Part shown: one piece after another, positions 1-5,946 of the stretch | How positions within the stretch are numbered: position 1 is the first letter of the stretch | How the letters are laid out: each line of letters starts with the position of its first letter | DNA from: Desulfomicrobiaceae bacterium | Lineage (GTDB): Bacteria > Desulfobacterota > Desulfovibrionia > Desulfovibrionales > Desulfomicrobiaceae | Direction of reading: 5' to 3' | Length of the DNA: 7,370 nt | Assembly (NCBI GenBank): GCA_003530935.1 | Contig: DPEO01000159.1 | Coordinates: 1-7,370 of the forward strand | The notes under the pieces: generated by a model | What the model saw: only the letters and a program-made list of their open reading frames with translations | What the model was told of the DNA's origin: nothing | Databases searched by the model: none | Translations under genes and position numbers: made by a program

Positions 1-8
1 CTCCGCAT

Positions 9-17
9 AAGGAGGTG
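9..17 (+). promoter_or_regulatory. Strong Shine-Dalgarno-like sequence at an unusual distance from the start
   Basis: AAGGAGGTG matches the 16S rRNA 3' end over nine bases. It lies 13 nt before GTG 31 and 19 nt before ATG 37, longer than the usual 5-9. A second, weaker GAGG (24-27) is well spaced for ATG 37. The strong site probably serves the regulator gene, but which start it serves is not settled by the sequence. Confidence 0.5.
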
Positions 18-30
18 GGCAACGAGGCAG

Positions 31-1038
31 GTGACCATGGCATTCGACACATCGGGGATACTGGGCGCAAGCCCGGCATGGCAGGGGTTTTTTCGGGTCC
101 TCCCCAAAGTAGCCCCCACGGATTCCGGGGTGCTCGTGCCGGGGGGGTCCGGCACGGGCAAGGAACTTCTGGTGCGTGCCCTGCACCGGAACAGCCCCCG
201 CCGGGACAAACCATTCGTGCCCATCAATTGCGGGGCCATTCCCAGGGATCTTCTGGAGAGCGAGCTCTTCGGTCATGAGAAAGGGGCTTTTACCCATGCC
301 ATCCGTACCAAGGCAGGGCGTTTTGAGCTGGCGGAAGGCGGGACGGTCTTTCTCGATGAAATCGGTGAGATGGATCTTGCTTTGCAAGTGAAGATCCTGC
401 GCGTCCTGCAGGAAAAAGAATTCGAGCGCGTCGGCGGCACCAAGACCCTGCATGCTGACGTGCGCGTGGTGGCGGCGACCAACCGCGATTTGGAAGAGGA
501 AGTCCGTCAGGGGCGTTTTCGTGAGGACCTCTACTACCGCCTCAACGTCATCCCCATCCATTTGCCGCCGCTGCGTGAACGCGGAGACGACATCGTGCTC
601 CTGGCCGAACACTTTCTCCAGCGCTTCTGCCAGCGCCAAAAGCGGCCGCCGCTGCCGCTCTCCCCAGAGGCCCATGCTGCGCTGCTGGCCTATTCCTGGC
701 CGGGCAACGTGCGCGAGCTGGAAAATTTCATGGAGCGCATGACCATCCTCTGCGAAGGGGACCAAATCTGCCTTCAGGATTTGCCTGCCAAGATCTTGCA
801 GGAAGTGGGGTGCGAGCCGCCCCTGCCCGAACCCGCGTCCGCGTCGGAGGGATTTCGTTGGCCGACCTTGGCGGATTTGGAGTCCCTGGGCTTGGGGCTC
901 AAGGAATTTCTCGATGCCGCCGAGGCCCGGCTGGTGGACGAGGCCCTGAGCCAAAGCGATGGGGTCAAAAACCGGGCGGCCGAACTTTTGGGCATCAAGC
1001 GGACCACCCTCATCGAAAAGCTCAAAAAGCGTGGATAG
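31..1038 (+). CDS. Sigma-54-dependent transcriptional activator (AAA+ and Fis-type HTH only, no sensor domain)
   Basis: Bacterial enhancer-binding protein that would use ATP hydrolysis to remodel RNA polymerase-sigma-54 at -24/-12 promoters. Numbering from GTG 31: the AAA+ domain begins almost at once, with a P-loop GGSGTGKE at 38-45, a sigma-54 contact loop GAFTHA at 85-90, Walker B FLDEI at 107-111, an arginine-finger region around FREDLYYRL, and sensor II WPGNVRELEN at 223-232. A Fis-type helix-turn-helix (AAELLGIKRTTLIEKL) ends the protein. There is no receiver, GAF or PAS domain, so activity must be set by a partner or by expression level. The C-terminal helix resembles the FleQ/FlrA group of flagellar regulators, but the target is unknown. 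Two oddities are GAFTHA for the canonical GAFTGA and GGSGTGKE for the usual GESGTGKE. The start is uncertain. ATG 37 is an alternative, preceded by GAGG at 24-27. The frame stays open to the window edge, but the AGG-AGG codons there argue against coding further upstream. Confidence 0.93.
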   Translation: MTMAFDTSGILGASPAWQGFFRVLPKVAPTDSGVLVPGGSGTGKELLVRALHRNSPRRDKPFVPINCGAIPRDLLESELFGHEKGAFTHAIRTKAGRFELAEGGTVFLDEIGEMDLALQVKILRVLQEKEFERVGGTKTLHADVRVVAATNRDLEEEVRQGRFREDLYYRLNVIPIHLPPLRERGDDIVLLAEHFLQRFCQRQKRPPLPLSPEAHAALLAYSWPGNVRELENFMERMTILCEGDQICLQDLPAKILQEVGCEPPLPEPASASEGFRWPTLADLESLGLGLKEFLDAAEARLVDEALSQSDGVKNRAAELLGIKRTTLIEKLKKRG

Positions 1039-1111
1039 CCGCGGCCCTGGATCGCAGCAGGAACATGACGGAATTTTGGTTGGTGTTGCTTCAAGTTGCC
1101 CGATTCTTGCT

Positions 1112-1116
1112 AGAGG
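1112..1116 (+). promoter_or_regulatory. Ribosome binding site for the TPR protein
   Basis: AGAGG lies 6 nt before GTG 1123. It supports this non-ATG start, the only one nearby that gives a complete signal peptide in frame. The 84-nt gap 1039-1122 holds no convincing terminator or sigma-54 promoter. Confidence 0.55.
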
Positions 1117-1122
1117 CTCGGC

Positions 1123-4100
1123 GTGCGGCACTCTATTTTTGCCAGGTGCATCTGGCCCCTTTTTGGCAGCCTTCTGCTCCTTGTCCCGCTTCCTGTAAGG
1201 GCGGCGAGCTATTATTGGAGCCGGCAGCCTCAGCATGAGCGGCTCGTCTTCCACTTTGATACCGTCATGCCGCCGTTGGACACGGCCCGCACCAGCGCCA
1301 CGGAAATTACGTTGCGCCTGCCTCAAGGCATTTGGAAAGCCGAAGCCCGGCCTGCACCTTTTGACCTGACGCCATCCCGTCTTGTCGCCGCCGTACGGGT
1401 GGAAGGGGACGCCTTGGTGGTCCAGCTGCGGCGTGAAGATGTGGATTATCTCGCCTATCCGTTGCCGCGGGAGAACAAAATTGTGCTGGAGCTTACGCGC
1501 CGGCCCAAAACTCCCCCGGCGGCCAATGCCACGGAGAAGAACGCGACTCCTGAGGGAGCGTCCAACACCTCGGCCGACACTCCGCCGCCTCCGGAAAACG
1601 CCTCCGCCGCGCAGCTCCCTCCGGCGGATGTTTCCGCCAATACGACCATATCGATCCCCCACCTGGAGATACAGCCGCCCGCGGCAGGGGGGAACGAAAC
1701 GCCAGCACACCGGATGCGCGCCGCCATTGCCCCGGCGGGGCCTCCGCCGCCGTCCCCCCACCGCGTGCGCTCCCGCATCGATGCGACCGCTACCCCGGAG
1801 CGTCCCGGCGAAGTGCTGCAGGCTGCTGCGTCGCCGACGTTCACTAAGGCGCCCTCGGGGCCGCAGCAAACGGGCGGAGAAAGCCCGTCCGCCGCGCCAG
1901 GGGCACTGCAAGCGGCAGAAGTCAATGCCTCGGTGTCTGCGGATGGGGCCGCGAACCCAGCCCCCCCTGCAGAGCCCCCCGCGGCTGCCGTTGGTGGCGC
2001 TCCTGAATCTTCCTCGCCGCGCGAAAACGCAGACGCTCGCAATGCCACGGCCAAGTCCACCCCCCTGGCCGGGGCGGAACAGCCTCCTGCGTCGGTAGCC
2101 GCAAACACCAACGCCAGTGCGGAAACTGTTTCTCCTGGGCAGTCCGAGGCCAACGCCACGGACGCCCAGCGCACGGCGGAGTTGGAAAATCTCTTTCAAA
2201 CCGTACAGGAAACCTTGGCCCGAGGGGATATCCCCGGCGCTCTCGACGGCCTGGAGTCCTTGCGTCGGTATCCAGATCTCCCGGATCACTTGCGTGAAGA
2301 GGTGCTGTACACCCTGGCCGAGCTCCGCATGAAAGAGGCCAAGGACGACCTGGCGAGTCAGTACCTCAAGGTCCGCGAAGCCTTCTTGGAGGCCCTGAAC
2401 TTTAATCCTGCCTCCGTCCGCGCGCCCCAAGCCCTCATCAATCTGGGGTACCTCAATCTTGCCGTGGGCAACGAGCCCGAGGCCAAGGCCTATTTCGATC
2501 TTCTGCGCCGCAAGTACCCCCGAGATTTCCACGTCCCGCTCATCGATTACTATTGGGGGGAGTATTTTTCCCGGCGGGGACAGTGGAGTCAGGCCGCAGA
2601 CCATTTTCAGGCCGTAATCCAGCAGTATCCCGATTCCCAGCCGGTGCTCCAAAGTGCGGTGGGCTTGGTGCGCGCCTTGGCTGAACTGGGATTCTGGGCC
2701 AAGGCCTGGGAGATCGTGGACTTCGTGGAGAAACGCTGGCCCCGCTACTACATCGACGACCCGGAATTCCTCTCCCTGGCCGGGCAGGTGGCCATGAATC
2801 ATGGCTTGCTCGATGCGGCTCGGGAGCGGCTGTGGCTCTACTACAACCTGATGGGCGACAAAGGTGCCTCCGCGGACATGGCGCTGGCCCGCATCGGTGA
2901 TATCTATCTTCGGCAAAATAGTCCTCAGGCCGCCAAAAGGATTTACGAAAAGGCGGCCGCCGAATTTCCGGACAAGGAAGGCGGGCTCATTGCCATGATG
3001 CGTCTGGCCGAAGAAGGCATCGTGGATTCTCCCACCCTGGAAGGCATGGCCGCGGTGTTCGATCGGCCCTTCAGCCTGCGGCCGGAGCGCATCTATACCG
3101 ACATCGTCACCCGGTTTCCGGACTCGCCCTTGGCCCCCATCGCCCGCCTCAAGCTCGCCATGTGGTATTTGTGGACCGGCCGCTTTGATGAGGCCGTGGC
3201 CCAAGGCCGACGCTTTTTGCAGGACTATCCCCAGCATGCGCTGGCGTCTCGGGCAAAGGAAACCATCTTCACCGCGCTTACCCGGTGGATGGCCCGGGAT
3301 GCGGAGGAGGAAAACTATCGCGGCATTGTGACCCGCTTCGAGGCCAATCCGGATATGGCGAAGCGGCTTTTGGAAAGCGATCGTCTGCGCCTGGCCTTGG
3401 CCATGGCCTACCTCAAGCTCGGACAGCCTGAGAAGACGTTGGAGATCGCCCGTCCCTTCTTCTACGGCTCCATTGCCCAAGGGGAGTTTTCCCTGCCTGC
3501 CCTGGATTTGGCCCTGGCCGTGCTCGTGGATTTGGGGCGCTGGAGCGACGTGGTGGACTTGGCCTCCCGAGTGAAGGACTGGAATTTGGGTGAAGCGCGG
3601 CAGCGTCAGGTGGACTACGCCCTCGCCCTTGCGTTTGAGAATTTGAATCAGGAAAAAGACGCCCTTGCCATCTGGCGGCACTTGGCCATCGACGTGGATC
3701 TCCCGCCCACGCAGCGGGGCCATGCCCTCTATTTTCTCGCTCGCGCCGCGTATGCCGAAGGAGAGTGGGAGCAAGCGTACACTGCTGCCCAGGAAGCCCT
3801 TTCCTTACTGCTGCACAAGAACAGCGATCCCGAAAAGATCCGGGACGCTTTGGCCATGTTGACGGATATCACGGAAAACACCGGCCGCCTCGATGAGGCC
3901 CTCATGTGGGCTGAAGAATACGAGCGTCGGCTGGAGCCGAAGACCCCCCAGTGGTCCGCATGGGTGTATCGTAAGGCCCAGATTGAGCGGCGTTTGGCCC
4001 GGGAAGAGGCCTGGCGGGCGAGCCTCAACGCCCTGATCGACGCGGCCCCGGATTCCCTGTATGCCCGCATGGCCCGTTCGGACCTCACGGCCGCGGCCAT

Positions 4101-4128
4101 TGCCGAGCGTCTGGATCGCCTTCAATAA
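1123..4128 (+). CDS. Large exported TPR-repeat protein with AMIN-like N-terminal domain and sequon-rich linker
   Basis: Protein of 1001 residues with no assigned function. A GTG start gives a signal peptide: basic MRHSIFAR, a hydrophobic core at about 10-24 and a probable signal peptidase I site after Val-Arg-Ala (residue 27). There is no lipobox, so a soluble or loosely attached periplasmic location is inferred. Residues about 28-126 alternate short beta-strand-like segments ending in KIVLELTRRP and resemble an AMIN domain, a fold that binds cell-wall or secretin partners; this call is tentative. Residues 127-346 are a Pro/Ala/Ser-rich, probably disordered linker. From about 350 to the end are many degenerate TPR-like helix pairs of the BamD/YbgF style, for example AKAYFDLLRRKYPRD, AADHFQAVIQQYPDSQ and AKRIYEKAAAEFPDKE. 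Such arrays scaffold protein complexes. It lies 84 nt after the sigma-54 activator on the same strand, so co-transcription or regulation by it is possible. A role in envelope, secretion or motility assembly is a guess. Confidence 0.9.
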   Translation: MRHSIFARCIWPLFGSLLLLVPLPVRAASYYWSRQPQHERLVFHFDTVMPPLDTARTSATEITLRLPQGIWKAEARPAPFDLTPSRLVAAVRVEGDALVVQLRREDVDYLAYPLPRENKIVLELTRRPKTPPAANATEKNATPEGASNTSADTPPPPENASAAQLPPADVSANTTISIPHLEIQPPAAGGNETPAHRMRAAIAPAGPPPPSPHRVRSRIDATATPERPGEVLQAAASPTFTKAPSGPQQTGGESPSAAPGALQAAEVNASVSADGAANPAPPAEPPAAAVGGAPESSSPRENADARNATAKSTPLAGAEQPPASVAANTNASAETVSPGQSEANATDAQRTAELENLFQTVQETLARGDIPGALDGLESLRRYPDLPDHLREEVLYTLAELRMKEAKDDLASQYLKVREAFLEALNFNPASVRAPQALINLGYLNLAVGNEPEAKAYFDLLRRKYPRDFHVPLIDYYWGEYFSRRGQWSQAADHFQAVIQQYPDSQPVLQSAVGLVRALAELGFWAKAWEIVDFVEKRWPRYYIDDPEFLSLAGQVAMNHGLLDAARERLWLYYNLMGDKGASADMALARIGDIYLRQNSPQAAKRIYEKAAAEFPDKEGGLIAMMRLAEEGIVDSPTLEGMAAVFDRPFSLRPERIYTDIVTRFPDSPLAPIARLKLAMWYLWTGRFDEAVAQGRRFLQDYPQHALASRAKETIFTALTRWMARDAEEENYRGIVTRFEANPDMAKRLLESDRLRLALAMAYLKLGQPEKTLEIARPFFYGSIAQGEFSLPALDLALAVLVDLGRWSDVVDLASRVKDWNLGEARQRQVDYALALAFENLNQEKDALAIWRHLAIDVDLPPTQRGHALYFLARAAYAEGEWEQAYTAAQEALSLLLHKNSDPEKIRDALAMLTDITENTGRLDEALMWAEEYERRLEPKTPQWSAWVYRKAQIERRLAREEAWRASLNALIDAAPDSLYARMARSDLTAAAIAERLDRLQ
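1501..2160 (+). other. Pro/Ala-rich linker with ten N-X-S/T sequons, inside the TPR protein
   Basis: This codes for residues 127-346. Sequons sit at N135 (NAT), N140 (NAT), N148 (NTS), N159 (NAS), N173 (NTT), N191 (NET), N268 (NAS), N307 (NAT), N330 (NAS) and N344 (NAT). Ten of the thirteen asparagines in the segment are in sequons. N140, N268 and N344 also have Glu at position -2, fitting the stricter D/E-X-N-X-S/T form used by Campylobacter PglB. I found no sequon in the remaining roughly 780 residues. The sequons use mixed codons (aat/aac, gcc/gcg, acg/act/acc), so they are not a recent DNA-level duplication. A glycosylated periplasmic spacer is inferred. Confidence 0.6.
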
Positions 4129-4154
4129 CCGCGTACAGTGGGAGTGAAGGCGGC

Positions 4155-4168
4155 ATGCCCACGGGCAT
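4155..4168. repeat. Short inverted repeat upstream of the Memo gene
   Basis: ATGCCC and GGGCAT flank two bases (AC) in the 79-nt gap between the TPR gene and the Memo gene. It could be a small operator or a weak 5-bp hairpin. There is no T-run after it, so it is not a factor-independent terminator. A chance origin is possible at this GC content. Confidence 0.3.
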
Positions 4169-4194
4169 TGGATGCGGCGAAAAGCGCCTTTGGG

Positions 4195-4201
4195 AAAGGA
4201 G
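4195..4201 (+). promoter_or_regulatory. Ribosome binding site deciding the Memo gene start
   Basis: AAAGGAG ends 6 nt before ATG 4208, the usual spacing. The in-frame ATG at 4172 has no comparable site, and ATG 4202 directly abuts it. The start at 4208 also places the conserved AGQFYP motif close to the N-terminus, as is usual for the family. Confidence 0.75.
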
Positions 4202-4207
4202 ATGTCG

Positions 4208-5020
4208 ATGAGCCAAGATCGGTTCCCTATCGTTGCCGGACAATTTTATCCTCAGGACCCAGAAACCCTCAGCGGCGTGGTGCGTGCCGCCCTCGCCAAA
4301 GGAAAGGAGCGACAGCACCCGACCCTTTTGGCCATGGCCCCCCATGCGGGCTACATGTTCTCCGGCCGTCTGGCGGGCGAAACGCTTGGTGCGGCCAACC
4401 TGGCGCAGACCGTGATCCTTTTAGGCCCCAACCACACCGGCCTGGGAGCCCCCATGGCAGTATGGCCCCACGGCCGGTGGCATATCCCAGGAGGGGCGCT
4501 GGAGGTGGACGCCGCGCTGGCGCAGGCGCTCCTGGAGGCCGAGCCCAGCCTGACTGCAGACACGGCGGCGCATCTGCGGGAGCACTCACTGGAAGTCCTC
4601 CTCCCTTTCCTTTTCGGAAAAAATCCTGCCATGCGCATCGTACCTATCGCCGTGGCCGACCCTCGGCCGCAGGTGCTTGCGGGGGTTGCCGCCCGCATGG
4701 CCGAGGTGACTCAGGCGTGGGAGGAGCCCGTCAGCGTGGTGGTGAGTTCCGACATGAATCACTTCGCCGACGACGCCACCACCCGGAAGGTGGACCGTCT
4801 GGCCATTGATCGCATCCTCGCCCTCGATCCCATGGGGCTCTACGGTGTCGTGCGCGAGCATGGGATCTCCATGTGCGGGGCCTACCCCATGACCTTGGGG
4901 CTGCAATGGGCGTGCATCCGGGGCGCCAAGACGGCCGAACTGGTGGGCTATGCCACCTCGGCCGATGCCGGCGGCGACACCGACCGGGTGGTGGGCTATT
5001 GTGGCGTGCTCGTTGCTTAA
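4208..5020 (+). CDS. amrB: Memo-family protein (AmmeMemoRadiSam system protein B)
   Basis: Predicted cytosolic protein of 270 residues, the family's normal length. Memo proteins share the fold of class III (LigB-type) non-haem iron dioxygenases. Human MEMO1 binds metal through two His and one Cys, while the bacterial reaction is not established. Family motifs visible here are AGQFYP at 10-15, PHAGY with His46, GPNHTG with His76, EHSLEVLLPFL, SSDMNHF with His185, and MCGAYP with Cys223. His46, His76 and Cys223 correspond to the metal ligands of human MEMO1, so the site looks intact. The usual genomic partners, an AMMECR1-domain protein and a radical SAM enzyme, are absent from this window. Its neighbours are the TPR gene 79 nt upstream on the same strand and folD, which converges on it. 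The last four bases (TTAA) are shared with folD. An upstream in-frame ATG at 4172 would add 12 residues but lacks a ribosome binding site. Confidence 0.93.
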   Translation: MSQDRFPIVAGQFYPQDPETLSGVVRAALAKGKERQHPTLLAMAPHAGYMFSGRLAGETLGAANLAQTVILLGPNHTGLGAPMAVWPHGRWHIPGGALEVDAALAQALLEAEPSLTADTAAHLREHSLEVLLPFLFGKNPAMRIVPIAVADPRPQVLAGVAARMAEVTQAWEEPVSVVVSSDMNHFADDATTRKVDRLAIDRILALDPMGLYGVVREHGISMCGAYPMTLGLQWACIRGAKTAELVGYATSADAGGDTDRVVGYCGVLVA

Positions 5021-5871
5021 ACGCGCGGGGCGGAGTGCTGGCGGTAGGCTGTAAGGGTGTTGGCAAGCAGCATGGCAATGGTCATGGGCCCCACGCCGCC
5101 GGGCACAGGCGTCATGGCCGCGGCCTTGGGGGTGAGTGCGGGATAGTCGCAGTCGCCCACAAGGCCTGCTTCGGTGCGGTTGATGCCCACATCCACCACG
5201 ACGGCGCCTTCGGCCACCATGTCTTCCCGGATGAGGCACGGCATGCCCACTGCGGCCACGAGGATGTCCGCCTGGCGGGTGATGGCCCCCAGGTCCGGAG
5301 TGCGGGAGTGGCACACGGAGACCGTGGCGTGGGCTTCCAGGAGCATGAGGGCCATGGGCTTGCCCACAATGGTGCTGCGTCCTACCACCACGGCGTGTTT
5401 GCCTGCGCAGGTGATGTCGTAGCGTCGCAGAAGCTCCATGACTCCGGCCGGGGTGCAGGGCCGCAGCCCGGGGAGGCCCTGTACGAGGCGGCCCATGTTT
5501 TCCGGGTGGAACCCGTCCACGTCCTTGTGGGGGGCGATGCGGGTAAGGCACTTTTGGGTGTCGAGGCCGCGAGGTAAGGGGAGCTGGAGTAGGATGCCGT
5601 CCACCGCAGGGTCGGCGTTGAGGGCGTCGATGGTGGCCAGGAGGCTTTCCTGTGTGGTTGTCTCCGGCATGCGGATGACCTGAGAGACAAAGCCGACTTC
5701 CTCACACGCCCGTTCTTTGTTGCGCACGTATACCTGGGATGCCGGATCTTCCCCCACCAAAATGACGCAGAGCCCGGGGACGCGTCCGCCACGGGCGCGG
5801 ATGTTCTCCACTTCGGCGCGGATTTCCGCCCGCATCTGGGCGGCTACGGCCTTGCCGTCGAGCACGATCAT
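5017..5871 (-). CDS. folD: Bifunctional methylenetetrahydrofolate dehydrogenase / methenyltetrahydrofolate cyclohydrolase
   Basis: Cytosolic enzyme that interconverts 5,10-methylene-, 5,10-methenyl- and 10-formyl-tetrahydrofolate using NADP, supplying one-carbon units for purine, thymidylate and formyl-Met synthesis. At 284 residues it is full length. Key residues are present: Tyr48 and catalytic Lys52 in YVRNK, Gln96 in ILLQLPLP, Asp119 in KDVDGFHP, the nucleotide-binding GRSTIVGKP at 164-172, and the family signature PGGVGPMTI at 257-265. These match the E. coli enzyme with a constant offset of two residues where checked. ATG 5871 is preceded by AAGGAG with a 6-nt spacer. It lies 75 nt downstream of eno, with two hairpins in the gap, so it may be transcribed partly by read-through. 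Its stop codon overlaps that of the convergent Memo gene. Confidence 0.97.
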   Translation of the reverse strand: MIVLDGKAVAAQMRAEIRAEVENIRARGGRVPGLCVILVGEDPASQVYVRNKERACEEVGFVSQVIRMPETTTQESLLATIDALNADPAVDGILLQLPLPRGLDTQKCLTRIAPHKDVDGFHPENMGRLVQGLPGLRPCTPAGVMELLRRYDITCAGKHAVVVGRSTIVGKPMALMLLEAHATVSVCHSRTPDLGAITRQADILVAAVGMPCLIREDMVAEGAVVVDVGINRTEAGLVGDCDYPALTPKAAAMTPVPGGVGPMTIAMLLANTLTAYRQHSAPRV

Positions 5872-5877
5872 GCAGTT

Positions 5878-5883
5878 CTCCTT
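5878..5883 (-). promoter_or_regulatory. Ribosome binding site for folD
   Basis: AAGGAG on the minus strand lies 6 nt before ATG 5871. It fixes the start of folD. Confidence 0.75.
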
Positions 5884-5896
5884 ATGGGATGCGAAA

Positions 5897-5915
5897 GCGG
5901 GGCCTTGGCCACCGC
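5897..5915 (-). other. Second hairpin in the eno-folD gap
   Basis: On the minus strand, GCGG and CCGC arms enclose GGCC-AA-GGCC, with one unpaired T. This makes about 7 GC pairs, followed by TTTCGC and then the folD ribosome binding site 13 nt on. Its 3' arm contains GGCCCCG, which could instead pair with CGGGGCC in the 3' half of the preceding hairpin, so the two structures could be alternatives. It may be a weak terminator, a leader structure or chance. Confidence 0.35.
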
Positions 5916-5943
5916 AAAACGAAGCGGCCCCGAGGGGCCGCTT
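5916..5943 (-). terminator. Probable factor-independent terminator after eno
   Basis: The minus strand has a perfect 9-bp stem, AAGCGGCCC paired with GGGCCGCTT around a CTCG loop (5922-5943). After CG comes TTTT (5916-5919). It begins 3 nt after the eno stop codon. The short T-run suggests partial rather than complete termination, which would fit continued low-level expression of folD downstream. Confidence 0.65.
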
Positions 5944-5946
5944 GCC

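Noticed and set aside
1038..1045. GCCGCGGC palindrome at the regulator stop codon as a terminator
   Set aside because: It has no loop and no T-run, so it cannot form a terminator hairpin.
1039..1122. Sigma-54 or sigma-70 promoter before the TPR gene
   Set aside because: No GG-N10-GC pair with a proper TTGC exists in the gap. Candidate -35/-10 pairs match only about half the consensus.
810..1238. 142-codon plus-strand open frame spanning the gap between the regulator and the TPR gene
   Set aside because: It overlaps both genes out of frame, has no ribosome binding site and shows no recognisable motif.
1455..2174. 239-codon open frame on the minus strand
   Set aside because: It is opposite the Pro/Ala-rich linker. 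Its Gly/Ala/Ser-rich translation is the complement of that repeated codon use.
4172..4207. Upstream ATG extending the Memo protein by 12 residues
   Set aside because: It lacks a ribosome binding site, while ATG 4208 has AAAGGAG at 6 nt. The extra residues precede the conserved N-terminal motif.
4586..5551. 321-codon open frame on the minus strand crossing the Memo-folD junction
   Set aside because: It overlaps both well-supported genes in the wrong frame, and its His/Arg/Gly/Pro-rich composition is typical of a frame shadow.
5897..5911. Possible sigma-54 promoter before folD (minus strand TGG, ten bases, GC)
   Set aside because: The GG-N10-GC spacing fits, but the -12 element reads CCGC rather than TTGC. 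The match also falls inside a GC hairpin, so chance is the better explanation.
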